From an uncultured Kushneria sp. (lineage in GTDB: Bacteria > Pseudomonadota > Gammaproteobacteria > Pseudomonadales > Halomonadaceae), in contig NZ_CANMFC010000008.1 of NCBI RefSeq assembly GCF_947497025.1, positions 1-64,000 on the forward strand: 64,000 nt of DNA. Direction: 5' to 3'. The notes beneath the pieces were generated by a model. The model was not told the origin of the DNA. It made no database searches and saw nothing but the letters and a program-made list of their open reading frames with translations. The position numbers and the translations under genes were made by a program. Shown one piece after another: positions 20,752 through 29,463 of this stretch (positions are counted from its first letter, which is position 1; each line of letters begins with the position of its first letter).

Positions 20752-22644
20752 GTGCGCGATAAGGTCCGTCGCCGGTCAGCAACAACATTTACGGGGTGCG
20801 CCATGAGTCGTACGGTGCAGGCATTATGTCACGATATCCGCTATCTGGCCGATGAGCTCGCGACAGGATCGACGTCGCCCGACGAGAAAAGACTTGCCCA
20901 CCTGTCGACCTGCTGCGACAACCTGCTTGAGCTGCTCGAGACTCCCTCGACGCCGGAGGCTGTTCGCCCGGCGCCGGACGGTATCCCGCTGTCTGAATAT
21001 GAGCGCATGTTGTTGTGTGAGCACGACGTGATCTGGCACTGGCAGGCACAAGACGATGCCCTGACGCTGTCATCACGCTGGGAAATGCTGTATCACGACA
21101 ACGTCAAACCCCTGTCACTGACCCAGTGGTGCCAGAAGCTGCACCCCGAGGACCGCGACCGGGTACAAATGCTATGTCATCAGGCGGCCGCTACCCGTGG
21201 GCTGTCGCGAATCGAATGCCGTCTTCTGGATGGCCGGGGGCAGTGGCGTTTCGTGCGCCTGCGCACGGTCAGCCATGATCAGGCAGGGGGGGCGGGTCTG
21301 ACCGGGGTGCTCAGTGATATCACCGATGAGCGCTATCGTGATCCGGTCACCGGGCTTGGCAACTCCGATCTGCTCGACCAGCTTCTGGAAGATGCCCTGA
21401 AGGATACGTACAACGCGCGCCATGCGCTGATCCAGATCACCCTGGTCAATGCCACGCTGTTGAGCGAATCCGAGCATTTCAGCAATACCCGCGAACTGGA
21501 AACCCGCATCGCCGATCTGCTGGTCACGCTATTGCCTGCCGGCAGGCTGATTGCGCTGCCCGGTTTCAGCTATGCGCTGGTCGCCCCCTTTCATGATCAA
21601 AAGACCATGGCGCGCCTGGTCGAGCCGATTCAGCAGATGCTGGGCATGCCGCTGGAAACACCTACAGGGCGCGTATGGCTGTCGTATGTCGTGGGCGTGG
21701 TGCCCTTTGACGCCGGCAGCACTGTCAACGTGGAAACGCTGAGAAAGCAGGTGCGCCTGACCATTAGTAACGCCTCCGGCACGGGCGTGGGCGGTATCCA
21801 CTACTACAGCGATGAGCTTCAGGAGCGCGCCCGGCAGGCCAGTCGTGGAGAGCAGCTGATCCGTGCGGCACTGGCCTGTGATGGCGTGCTCTGTTTTCTG
21901 CAGCCCATTGTCAGTGTCAGTGAGGGCGGGCGGGTAGTTGCCTTTGAAGCGCTGATGCGTCTGCGCGATGGCGAGGAGGGCATCGCCATGCCCGGCGCCT
22001 TTATCGAGGCGGCGGAATCCACTGGCCTGATTCATCAGCTCAGTCAGCAGCTGATCGACAAGGCGCTGCACATTCTGGTGGATCCGGCCTTTACTCACCG
22101 CTTTGGCCAGAATTTCGTGATCAATATCAATCTGTCCCGCCATCAGCTCAAGGACGCGATGCTGGTCGATGACATGATGCGGCTGATCAACAAGCATGGT
22201 GCTGACCCGCGGCGGGTCAATCTGGAAATCACCGAGTCGGCCGTGCTGGCCGAACCTGCCATTGCACTGCGCAATCTGAACCGGCTGCGCGAGCACGGCA
22301 TCTCCATTGCCCTTGATGACTTCGGCAGCGGCTACTCTTCGCTGTCACAGCTGTGCGAGCTGCCGCTGGATTGCATCAAGATCGATCGCCGCTTTGTGAT
22401 GGATCTGGAGCGTGAGCCGCGCAAGCGCCACGTGATGACGTCGGTCATCGATCTGTGCCGCCGCCTCGATTTTCGCGTGGTAATAGAAGGAGTCGAGGAG
22501 AGTGCGACGCTCAAAACGGTGTGCGACATGGGGGCCGAGCAGATCCAGGGCTTTATCTATGCCCGGCCCATGCCGTCCCAGGACGTGCTGGGACGGCTCA
22601 ATGCCACGCTTTTGCCAGTAGCCCTGCAGCCGACGTCGTTTTAA
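20752..22644 (+). CDS. PAS - degenerate GGDEF - EAL cyclic-di-GMP phosphodiesterase
   Basis: 630 aa. An N-terminal helical region, a PAS domain (about 80-190, IWHWQAQDDALTLSSRWEM), a GGDEF-fold domain (about 195-355, begins DPVTGLGN) whose active-site loop reads LPGFSYAL instead of GGDEF, and an intact EAL domain (about 370-620) with FEALMRL, NLEITESAV, DDFGSGYSS, IKIDRRF, VIEGVEE and QGF. It is expected to hydrolyse c-di-GMP and not to make it. GTG at 20752 has AAGGAGG 10 nt upstream; an internal ATG at 20803 is an alternative start. Confidence 0.9.
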   Translation: MRDKVRRRSATTFTGCAMSRTVQALCHDIRYLADELATGSTSPDEKRLAHLSTCCDNLLELLETPSTPEAVRPAPDGIPLSEYERMLLCEHDVIWHWQAQDDALTLSSRWEMLYHDNVKPLSLTQWCQKLHPEDRDRVQMLCHQAAATRGLSRIECRLLDGRGQWRFVRLRTVSHDQAGGAGLTGVLSDITDERYRDPVTGLGNSDLLDQLLEDALKDTYNARHALIQITLVNATLLSESEHFSNTRELETRIADLLVTLLPAGRLIALPGFSYALVAPFHDQKTMARLVEPIQQMLGMPLETPTGRVWLSYVVGVVPFDAGSTVNVETLRKQVRLTISNASGTGVGGIHYYSDELQERARQASRGEQLIRAALACDGVLCFLQPIVSVSEGGRVVAFEALMRLRDGEEGIAMPGAFIEAAESTGLIHQLSQQLIDKALHILVDPAFTHRFGQNFVININLSRHQLKDAMLVDDMMRLINKHGADPRRVNLEITESAVLAEPAIALRNLNRLREHGISIALDDFGSGYSSLSQLCELPLDCIKIDRRFVMDLEREPRKRHVMTSVIDLCRRLDFRVVIEGVEESATLKTVCDMGAEQIQGFIYARPMPSQDVLGRLNATLLPVALQPTSF

Positions 22645-22680
22645 GGCATCAGGTCGGCCCGTGATCAATGCTGCGGTTGT

Positions 22681-23592
22681 TTACTGACGATACAGATGCT
22701 GCATCAACAGCAGCCACTGCTGGCCGAAAGGACCATCAAGCCACTCGGGACGCGCCAGGGCGTCCGCCAGTCGGCCGGCCAGCATCGCCACGCCCGGTTC
22801 GTCATGACGCGTTAGATTAAGCAGCGCCTGGCGGGCGGCATACAGAAATTCCGGCTCTCGACTGTCCTGGAAGGCATCCAGCGCCAGAATCGCACGCTCC
22901 AGACACTGTTCCGGCATATCGAGCGCGCAGGGCGGCAGCGTCCACTGCTGCTCGCGCAGGGAGACGGCCCGCGCCGCCTTGCTGGCATTGGCCGGGCGTA
23001 GAGCGCATTGCCCGGCCAGCTGTTCGGCCAGCGACCAGAGCGCCGCTTCCCGGCCAGCCTTGAGCTCAAGTTCGATTTCATGGATGGCAACCCGACGCTC
23101 GCCGACGATGGCCTCGCCAATATCCAGCGCCAATTCGATATGGCTGCCCTCATGTTCGAGCAGCCACCGGGTGCGCTGAAAGTCCGTACGATAGACCGGT
23201 TGCAGCGTCTGCCGTACGGCGTCCTGCTCAAACGGAATCACCCCGAGTCCTGCCAGCCAGTCCGTGTCCAGACTTTCTTCGTCACGCTGGGTCTCCCACT
23301 CACCACGGGTATGCAGTCCGCCGTGGCCGCTGCCGGCGGTCTTGACCGTCTGAACAAAGCGCTGGCCGTCGCCGCGCAGGCGCAGGGCTACGCGATGCTG
23401 CTCAAGGGCACGGTCGGGCGTGTCGTAATAGACATTGGCCAGTCGATGCGTCTCGGAGGGCGTGCTCTGCAATAGCGGGTGGGCCTTCAGCGTCTCGGCG
23501 CTGCCCTGGCCCAGCGCCAGCTTGAGTTCCACCTCCTGCGGGGAATCAGGGGCATTTGTGACAGTGTCGTCGCTGTGCGTGCTCGGATTCAT
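22681..23592 (-). CDS. CYTH-domain protein (inorganic triphosphatase YgiF-like)
   Basis: 303 aa. CYTH tunnel-fold motif EVELKLAL (ExExK) near the N-terminus, VYYDTPDRALEQHRVALRLR, then TRGEWE and the acidic strand IHEIELELKAG. The C-terminal helical part is short compared with a full CHAD domain. Such enzymes hydrolyse inorganic triphosphate (YgiF) or related polyphosphates. Monocistronic, divergent from the phosphate-uptake pair by about 100 bp, which fits a phosphate-metabolism neighbourhood. Confidence 0.87.
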   Translation of the reverse strand: MNPSTHSDDTVTNAPDSPQEVELKLALGQGSAETLKAHPLLQSTPSETHRLANVYYDTPDRALEQHRVALRLRGDGQRFVQTVKTAGSGHGGLHTRGEWETQRDEESLDTDWLAGLGVIPFEQDAVRQTLQPVYRTDFQRTRWLLEHEGSHIELALDIGEAIVGERRVAIHEIELELKAGREAALWSLAEQLAGQCALRPANASKAARAVSLREQQWTLPPCALDMPEQCLERAILALDAFQDSREPEFLYAARQALLNLTRHDEPGVAMLAGRLADALARPEWLDGPFGQQWLLLMQHLYRQ

Positions 23593-23695
23593 GTGTTGAT
23601 TCGCTCTATCCGGGGGCCAAACGTTAAATTTTCATGACGCAGGGTGATCAGATAAATATACTGGTGACGCCATTTTTCATTGCAGTGAAATTACC

Positions 23696-24376
23696 ATGGT
23701 GTCATCCAATCCCTTCTCAGCACTGTTCGGCCGGTCGCCGTTTCAGCCGCTGCTTGAACATATCGACAAGACCGTCGAGTGTGCCGACCTGCTGCCGATC
23801 TTTTTTCAGGCAACCCTTGAGCAGGACTGGACACGCGCTGGCGAGATTCGCAATAGCATCAGCGCCGGCGAGCATGAGGCCGACGAGCTGAAAACCCATA
23901 TCCGCATGAATCTGCCCAACAGCCTTTTTCTGCCGGTCTCGCGTTCCGACCTGCTCGAGCTGATCAGTGTACAGGACAAGATAGCCAACAAGATCAAGGA
24001 TATCGCCGGGATCATGCTGGGCCGTCGCATGCGTATTCCCGAGGCGATGGAAGACATCTTTCAGGAATACGTGCGTACGGCAGTCGCCACCGTGCATCAG
24101 GCGCGGCAGGCGCTGGCCGAGCTGGATGATCTGCTGGAATCGGGGTTTGGACGCAATGTTTCCGATCTTCTGAACGATCAGATTCGCAAGCTCCATGAGC
24201 TTGAACACCAGGCCGACGATCAGCAGGTCATGATCCGCCGCCGCCTTTTTGAGCTGGAAAAAGAACTGCCGCCAATCGATGTCATGTTCCTTTACCAGAT
24301 CATTGACTGGATCGGTGAGGTTTCCGACCGCTCTGAACGCGTAGGCAGTCGCCTGCAAATCCTTTTGGCCCGATAG
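23696..24376 (+). CDS. DUF47/TIGR00153 PhoU-like protein
   Basis: 226 aa, all-helical and PhoU-like. Family markers are the N-terminal NPFSALFGRSPFQPLLEHI, the AGEIRNSISAGEHEADELK helix with an ExxxD metal pattern, NSLFLPVSRSDLLELISVQDKIAN and a second ELEHQADDQQ repeat. DUF47 proteins regulate or partner PiT transporters. It is 46 nt upstream of the Pit gene, almost certainly the same operon. Start ATG at 23696; the Shine-Dalgarno is weak. Confidence 0.92.
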   Translation: MVSSNPFSALFGRSPFQPLLEHIDKTVECADLLPIFFQATLEQDWTRAGEIRNSISAGEHEADELKTHIRMNLPNSLFLPVSRSDLLELISVQDKIANKIKDIAGIMLGRRMRIPEAMEDIFQEYVRTAVATVHQARQALAELDDLLESGFGRNVSDLLNDQIRKLHELEHQADDQQVMIRRRLFELEKELPPIDVMFLYQIIDWIGEVSDRSERVGSRLQILLAR

Positions 24377-24422
24377 GTGCACGTCACCATCGGGTGCTGA
24401 AGTTCGGATAACGACATTTTCT

Positions 24423-25688
24423 ATGAACATCATCGTACAGCATGGCGAGCTCTTTATTATTCTCGCCTGTGCCTTTGGCTTTTTCATGGCATGGGGTGTG
24501 GGCGCCAATGACGTCGCCAATGCCATGGGCACCTCGGTGGGCTCGAAGGCCATTACCATTCGTCAGGCGATCATTATCGCCATTATTTTTGAATTTCTTG
24601 GCGCCTGGCTTGCCGGCGGTGAAGTCACGGCCACCATTCGCAATGGCATCATTGATCCTTCACTGCTCAGTGAAACTCCGCAGTACCTTGTTTACGGCAT
24701 GCTGTCGTCGCTACTGGCCGCTGCCATCTGGTTGATGGTGGCCTCGAAAAAGGGCTGGCCGGTATCGACCACGCATTCAATCGTGGGCGCTATCGCAGGC
24801 TTTGCCGTGGCAGGCCTGGGGCCACAATCAGTGCATTGGGACGTGCTGGGCAAGATCGTCTCGAGCTGGGTGGTATCACCCGTCATGGCGGGCCTGATCG
24901 CCTTTTTGCTGTTCCGCTCGATTCAGTCCCTGATCTTTGAAAACAAGGATCCGCTGGCAGCGGCGCGTCGCTATGTGCCGGGCTACATGTTTCTGGTCGG
25001 ATTCATCGTGGCGATGGTGACGCTGCTCAAGGGTCTGAGCCATGTGGGGCTGAACCTCAGCTTTACTAATGCGCTGCTCTGGGCCATGGGCGTCGGCGCT
25101 ATCATTACGCTGCTGGGTATCCTGCTTGAACGGCGTATCGGACACGAGCCACGCAAGGAGAATCGTTCCAGTTTTTCAGGCGTCGAGCGCATCTTCGGTG
25201 TTTTGATGATGTTTACGGCCTGTGCCATGGCATTTGCCCACGGCTCCAACGACGTGGCCAATGCCGTGGGGCCGCTGGCGGCAGTGGTCAGCGTCGTGGA
25301 AAATCAGGGCGAAATCGGGGGCAGCGCGGTGCTGCCCTGGTGGATCCTGATCCTCGGCGGAGGCGGTATCGTGGTCGGGCTTTTGACCTATGGCCACCGG
25401 GTGATTGCCACCGTCGGCACCGGCATTACCGAACTGACGCCCTCGCGTGGCTTTGCGGCAACGCTTGCTGCTGCCACGACCGTGGTGATCGCCTCCGGCA
25501 CGGGCTTGCCGATTTCGACCACGCATACGCTGGTCGGCGCAGTACTCGGTGTGGGTCTGGCGCGCGGGATGCAGGCGCTGAACCTGCGGGTGCTGGGCAC
25601 CATCGTGATTTCCTGGCTGGTGACGCTGCCGGCCGGTGCGGCGCTGTCGATCATCTTCTTTTTCATGCTCAAGGGCATGTTTGGCTAG
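24423..25688 (+). CDS. Low-affinity inorganic phosphate transporter (PiT family)
   Basis: 421 aa, about 10-11 membrane spans, with the duplicated PiT signature: GVGANDVANAMGTSVGSKA at the N-terminus and AHGSNDVANAVGPLA in the C-terminal half. Two STTHSIVGA / STTHTLVGA motifs mark the internal repeat. It imports phosphate (often as a metal-phosphate complex) with H+ or Na+. Operon partner is the upstream DUF47 gene; a very strong terminator follows. Confidence 0.95.
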   Translation: MNIIVQHGELFIILACAFGFFMAWGVGANDVANAMGTSVGSKAITIRQAIIIAIIFEFLGAWLAGGEVTATIRNGIIDPSLLSETPQYLVYGMLSSLLAAAIWLMVASKKGWPVSTTHSIVGAIAGFAVAGLGPQSVHWDVLGKIVSSWVVSPVMAGLIAFLLFRSIQSLIFENKDPLAAARRYVPGYMFLVGFIVAMVTLLKGLSHVGLNLSFTNALLWAMGVGAIITLLGILLERRIGHEPRKENRSSFSGVERIFGVLMMFTACAMAFAHGSNDVANAVGPLAAVVSVVENQGEIGGSAVLPWWILILGGGGIVVGLLTYGHRVIATVGTGITELTPSRGFAATLAAATTVVIASGTGLPISTTHTLVGAVLGVGLARGMQALNLRVLGTIVISWLVTLPAGAALSIIFFFMLKGMFG

Positions 25689-25720
25689 GCTCTCGACAGA
25701 GCTTTGCCATGATTTGCCAG

Positions 25721-25751
25721 AAAAGGCCGCCGTGATCCACGGCGGCCTTTT
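25721..25751 (+). terminator. Intrinsic terminator after pit
   Basis: A 14-bp perfect stem (AAAAGGCCGCCGTG / CACGGCGGCCTTTT) with an ATC loop and a following T-rich tail (CTTGT), 32 nt after the transporter stop. The symmetric A/T ends would also work on the opposite strand. Confidence 0.93.
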
Positions 25752-25882
25752 CTTGTGTTAGGCCCTTGTGTCCGACGTTCGGTGACATCACCCGAGCCTG
25801 CGTCCCGGCGCCGGCTGCTTTAAGATGGGGACATCTCACCCTTGTGAGTCCTTATTGATGCCTGTTTGATCCTGGAGTCCCC

Positions 25883-27220
25883 TTGGATATCTCATTTCCC
25901 TTTGCCGACTGGTTTCGAAACTCATCGACCTATATCGATGCCCACCGGGGACGTACCTTTGTGGTACTGATCGAGGGAGAAGGGCTGACGCCCGAGCGTC
26001 GTGCGCCGCTGATTCAGGACCTGGCGCTGCTGCATACCCTGGGGGTGCGGCTGGTGCTGGTCTTTGGTGTGCGCGCCCAGGTACGCCAGGCACTGCAGGA
26101 GGCCGCGCTGACGCCGCCACGCCATCAGGGTCGATTCGTGGTAGATGAAGCCTGCATGACGTTGATCGAGCGCGAAGTCTCAACCCTGCGTCTGGCCATC
26201 GAAGCCAGGCTTTCGCCGGGGCTTTCCAATACGCCGCTGCATGGCGTCGAGATTAATGCCATCAGCGGCAATCTGGTCATGGCCAAGCCGTTGGGGATTC
26301 GGGAAGGCGTCGATTTTCTGCGGGCAGGCGAGGTGCGCCGGATACGCAGCGATGCCATTCGGACCCTGCTGGATCAGCGCTCGCTGGTGGTGCTTCCACC
26401 ACTGGGGTACTCCAGTACGGGTGAGGTCTTTGATCTGGATGCAGCCGATATTGCCCGCCACGCCGCCATTGCGCTCCATGCCGACAAGCTGATCATCGTG
26501 GGCCGTGCTGGCGGGCTGCACAATGCCCAGGGTCGACTGCTGCGTCAGCCCAACCTGCAGGAGGCGCAGGCACTGGCCTGCCAGCACGAGAATACCGAAC
26601 TGGCCGAGCATGTGCATATTGCCTGCGATGCGGCCCGTCAGGGCGTGGGCCGTACTCACCTGATCTCCTGGCAGGACCGCGATGCGCTGCTGGCCGAGCT
26701 TTTTACCCGTGATGGTGTCGGCACCATGATCACCCGCGAGCGCTATGAGCAGCTGCGCGGTGCCCGCATCGACGACATCGGCGGGCTTTTGGAGCTGCTG
26801 CGTCCATTGGAAGAGCGGGGCATGCTGGTGGCGCGTTCACGCGAGCGGCTGGAACAGGAGATCGACGACTATGTGGTCATTGAACGTGACGGCATGGTGA
26901 TCGGCTGTGCGGCGCTTCACCCCTATCCGGAAGCAGGTAGCGCGGAGCTTGCCTGTGTCGCGGTTCATCCCAGTTACCGCGGCGGCGAGCGCGGCGATCT
27001 GCTGCTCGAGGGTGTAGAGCAGCGCGCCCGCGAGCAGGGTCTGACCACTCTGTTTGCGCTGACGACTCATACCCTGCACTGGTTTCTGGAGCGTGGTTTT
27101 GTGACGTCAGACCTTGAGGCGCTGCCTCAAAGGCGGCGTCAGCTCTACAACCCGCAGCGCAATTCCAGAGTGCTGCTCAAGACACTGACCTCCCATGGCC
27201 TGTCAAAGGCAGGGAGCTGA
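25883..27220 (+). CDS. argA: Amino-acid N-acetyltransferase (N-acetylglutamate synthase) ArgA
   Basis: 445 aa. N-terminal amino-acid-kinase fold (TFVVLIEGEGL, LALLHTLGVRLVLVFG, DKLIIVGRAGGL) and C-terminal GNAT domain (VIGCAALHPYPEAGSAELACVAVHPSYRGGERGDLLLE). It acetylates glutamate with acetyl-CoA, the first step of arginine synthesis, and is normally arginine-inhibited. The start is TTG at 25883 with GGAG 6 nt upstream; no earlier ATG fits. Monocistronic. No ARG box was recognised upstream. Confidence 0.95.
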   Translation: MDISFPFADWFRNSSTYIDAHRGRTFVVLIEGEGLTPERRAPLIQDLALLHTLGVRLVLVFGVRAQVRQALQEAALTPPRHQGRFVVDEACMTLIEREVSTLRLAIEARLSPGLSNTPLHGVEINAISGNLVMAKPLGIREGVDFLRAGEVRRIRSDAIRTLLDQRSLVVLPPLGYSSTGEVFDLDAADIARHAAIALHADKLIIVGRAGGLHNAQGRLLRQPNLQEAQALACQHENTELAEHVHIACDAARQGVGRTHLISWQDRDALLAELFTRDGVGTMITRERYEQLRGARIDDIGGLLELLRPLEERGMLVARSRERLEQEIDDYVVIERDGMVIGCAALHPYPEAGSAELACVAVHPSYRGGERGDLLLEGVEQRAREQGLTTLFALTTHTLHWFLERGFVTSDLEALPQRRRQLYNPQRNSRVLLKTLTSHGLSKAGS

Positions 27221-27243
27221 CCCCAGGCATAAGCAAGCACCAC

Positions 27244-27261
27244 TGTCTTGCTTTCAAGACA
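27244..27261. promoter_or_regulatory. GlrR-type site 1, TGTC-N10-GACA
   Basis: A perfect match to TGTC-N10-GACA, the binding motif reported for GlrR upstream of enterobacterial glmY. Here the palindrome extends to CTGTCTTG ... CAAGACAG. It is centred about 230 bp upstream of the predicted sigma-54 transcription start. Confidence 0.7.
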
Positions 27262-27276
27262 GCACCAGGCGGCATT

Positions 27277-27294
27277 TGTCGGTCCATGGAGACA
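27277..27294. promoter_or_regulatory. GlrR-type site 2, TGTC-N10-GACA
   Basis: A second perfect TGTC-N10-GACA (spacer GGTCCATGGA), centred 33 bp after site 1, so on the same helical face to about three turns. An AT-rich stretch (27299-27332), suitable for IHF-type bending, follows directly. Confidence 0.7.
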
Positions 27295-27343
27295 TCATAA
27301 AATTCAATAAAAACATATAGATAAATTATAAAGAAGATTGCGT

Positions 27344-27361
27344 TGTCGCCATCTGGCGACG
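27344..27361. promoter_or_regulatory. GlrR-type site 3, TGTC-N10-GACG
   Basis: A near-perfect site (last base G instead of A) with an internal GTCGCCA/TGGCGAC palindrome, centred 67 bp after site 2 and about 130 bp upstream of the predicted start. Three upstream sites is also the number described at E. coli glmY. Confidence 0.6.
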
Positions 27362-27457
27362 CTTTTGGGGTTTGCCATGGCGCTGTATTTGCAGGGAAAG
27401 GTGTTCTTGAGCGGTTTGAATTTTCAAGTTTTTGTTTTTAAAGTTGAAATTTAATGA

Positions 27458-27473
27458 TGGCACGTCTTTGGCT
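27458..27473 (+). promoter_or_regulatory. Sigma-54 promoter (-24/-12)
   Basis: TGGCACG-TCTT-TGGCT: the -24 element is a full consensus TGGCACG, and GG and GC are separated by exactly 10 nt as sigma-54 requires. The -12 element TGGC differs from TTGC at one base. Predicted transcription start is about 27484. Combined with three upstream enhancer-type sites this is a convincing activator-dependent promoter. Confidence 0.72.
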
Positions 27474-27483
27474 ACGGATTATG

Positions 27484-27823
27484 CATGGCGAAAAAGCATG
27501 TCATGAAGGCTTCTGTGGAAATGAGTGCCCTGTGACGCTTGCCCGCCGAAGACCCATGAAAGGAGGCATCAGGCCGTTCCGGCCATGGCATGGATGCCAT
27601 CCCGGGTCCGTCTTTCAGAGACAGCGCCACGGCGTGTCTTTGATCATGAAGAAGCCGCAGGCGCTATCGAAAGCCTGAATGTCAATCTCGATAGCGTGGC
27701 TTCGGGCCCCTCCAGGCCCTCGGTGATTTGGCCCTGCATGGTCAGGCGGGCAGGGCGTATCACCACATTACCCTTCAGTTCCCTGCGTATGTTGAGAGCC
27801 GGCCCTGCCGGCTCTTTTTTTTT
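27484..27823 (+). ncRNA. Candidate sigma-54-dependent small RNA upstream of glrK
   Basis: About 340 nt between the sigma-54 promoter and a strong terminator, with no convincing open frame. Predicted helices: ATGGCAT/ATGCCAT (27585-27600), CGCTATCGA/TCGATAGCG (27662-27696), an extended hairpin GGTGAT..GCCCTG / CAGGGC..ATCACC (27722-27764), and the terminator stem. Position and regulation match the enterobacterial glmY locus (directly upstream of glrK, GlrR and sigma-54 controlled). The sequence is not recognisably GlmY or GlmZ and the transcript is longer, though it could be processed. The 5' end is inferred from the promoter. A short unrecognised peptide inside cannot be fully excluded. Confidence 0.62.
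27795..27822 (+). terminator. Strong intrinsic terminator of the candidate RNA
   Basis: A 9-bp stem AGAGCCGGC/GCCGGCTCT with a CCT loop and an uninterrupted T tract. It ends a plus-strand transcript 136 nt before glrK although no protein gene precedes it after argA (570 nt upstream), which by itself implies an independent short RNA. Confidence 0.92.
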
Positions 27824-27958
27824 ATTCCACCGGGGTTAATGAAACTGAATGAGTGAAAAATGTGTACGGACGTTATCGGACGGTGAGAATATCGGTTATT
27901 CTCTCCCGCATTCCTCACGATTTCATTTAACGGCTCGCCTGTCGGAGATTGTCAACTC

Positions 27959-29461
27959 ATGGCTTCTCGAATAAAGCGTCGGTGGCGTCCTCGATCCCTT
28001 CTTCAGCAGGTATTGACCGCCTTTTTGCTGGTCATGCTGCCGATCGGTGTATTGATTCATCTCGCCGGTCAAAGTTTTTCCCAGCTTTCAGAGTTGGCGG
28101 ATGTCAGCGCTCGCGAGGCGGTCGACGAAACCCGTCGCGCCCGTCAATTGACCAATCTGTCCACGGACATGGAGCGCAGCGCCCGTCAGTATGCGGTACT
28201 CGATGATCGGAGCCTGCTTGAAATCTATGGTGAGCGCCGCGCGCGCTACAGCGATCTGCTCAACGAGCATGCCGCTTTCATGGGGGACAACCCCCTGATG
28301 CAGTCGCTGCGCCAGCAGTTGACCGTACTGGAGACCCTGCCGACACCCGGCGAGGCGAGCCTGAGCGCACAGCTTTCCGAATTCAGCCGCTTTACGGCCA
28401 CTACGGAAGCACTGGCCGAGGCCACCCGGCGGCAGGTCGATGCTCGCATCGACGAGATCCGCACCCAGGCCGATCAGGTCACGACCCGCCTGTGGCAAGC
28501 CACGCTGGCGCTGGTCTCGTTCAGTCTAATGCTGATCCTCTTTTTCACCTGGCGTATCATCCGCCCGATTCGCCAGCTCGAGCAGCGCATTCTCGGTATC
28601 GGAGGCAGTGGGGATACCGAGGAGAGTCACCCGATTCAGGGCCCGCTGGAGCTGGTCAATCTGGAGGAACGTCTTGAATGGCTGTCGGCACGTTTGCGTG
28701 AGCTTGAGGAACAAAAGCAGCAGTTTCTGCGTCACATGTCTCATGAGCTCAAGACGCCGCTGGCCAGTATTCGCGAAGGCTCGGGACTGCTGGCCGATGG
28801 TGTGGTCGGCGAGATGACCCAGCGCCAGCGCGAAATCGTGCTGTTGATCGATGAAAGCGGTCAGGAGCTGCAGACGCTGATCGAACAGCTGCTGGACTAC
28901 AATCTGCTCCAGCAGAATCGGCGTCTCAATGTGACGCGCTTTGACGTGGCAAGTGTCATCCATGAGGTGCTTTCCAAGCATCGTCTCGCCCTGCAGCAAA
29001 AGGGCATGGTCGTCGAGGAGCGCCGCGCGCCGCTGTACTGGCAGGCCGACCGGGCGCGCACGGCTCGTATACTCGACAATCTGGTGTCCAATGCCATTGC
29101 CTATGGCGAAGACGAGGGGCGGCTCTATATTTCAGCGAGCGCCGATCAGCAGCACCTGACGCTGGATGTGGCCAACAGCGGCCAGGCCATCAACGAGCGT
29201 GACCGCGACCATCTGTTTGAGCCGTTCTATCAGGGCAGCTCGCAGCGCAAGGGGCCGCTCAAGGGGTCCGGTATCGGACTTTCTGTGGCCGCCGAGAGTG
29301 CGCGTGCACAGCACGGGACGCTGAGTCTGATCGAGGACTCGATCAACGGCTGTGAAGTCTGCTTTGAACTGGTACTTCCCTGGATCGTGGAAGAGTCTTC
29401 ACAGGACAATCCCTCTCTACCCCGGGCCGCAAGGGAAAAGGCGGCGCTGGCAAGGATATGA
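27959..29461 (+). CDS. glrK: Sensor histidine kinase GlrK (QseE-type)
   Basis: 500 aa. TM1 at about 17-37, a periplasmic helical sensor of about 140 residues, TM2 at about 180-200, a HAMP-like linker (RIIRPIRQLEQRI), coiled coil, H box FLRHMSHELKTPLASIREGSGLLADG, N box ARILDNLVSNAIAYGE, and G box KGSGIGLSVAAESARAQHG. It phosphorylates the sigma-54 activator GlrR in response to envelope cues; the lipoprotein YfhG sits between them. ATG at 27959 with GGAG about 12 nt upstream. Its stop overlaps an ATG at 29458. Confidence 0.93.
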   Translation: MASRIKRRWRPRSLLQQVLTAFLLVMLPIGVLIHLAGQSFSQLSELADVSAREAVDETRRARQLTNLSTDMERSARQYAVLDDRSLLEIYGERRARYSDLLNEHAAFMGDNPLMQSLRQQLTVLETLPTPGEASLSAQLSEFSRFTATTEALAEATRRQVDARIDEIRTQADQVTTRLWQATLALVSFSLMLILFFTWRIIRPIRQLEQRILGIGGSGDTEESHPIQGPLELVNLEERLEWLSARLRELEEQKQQFLRHMSHELKTPLASIREGSGLLADGVVGEMTQRQREIVLLIDESGQELQTLIEQLLDYNLLQQNRRLNVTRFDVASVIHEVLSKHRLALQQKGMVVEERRAPLYWQADRARTARILDNLVSNAIAYGEDEGRLYISASADQQHLTLDVANSGQAINERDRDHLFEPFYQGSSQRKGPLKGSGIGLSVAAESARAQHGTLSLIEDSINGCEVCFELVLPWIVEESSQDNPSLPRAAREKAALARI

Positions 29462-29463
29462 CA

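Noticed and set aside
27454-27678. Small plus-strand open frame starting at 27454
   Set aside because: Its ATG lies upstream of the sigma-54 -24 element, so it cannot be carried by that transcript from its start; no family character.
27525-27839. Open frame across the candidate small RNA
   Set aside because: It runs through the terminator stem and T tract, has no ribosome binding site and no recognisable composition of a protein.
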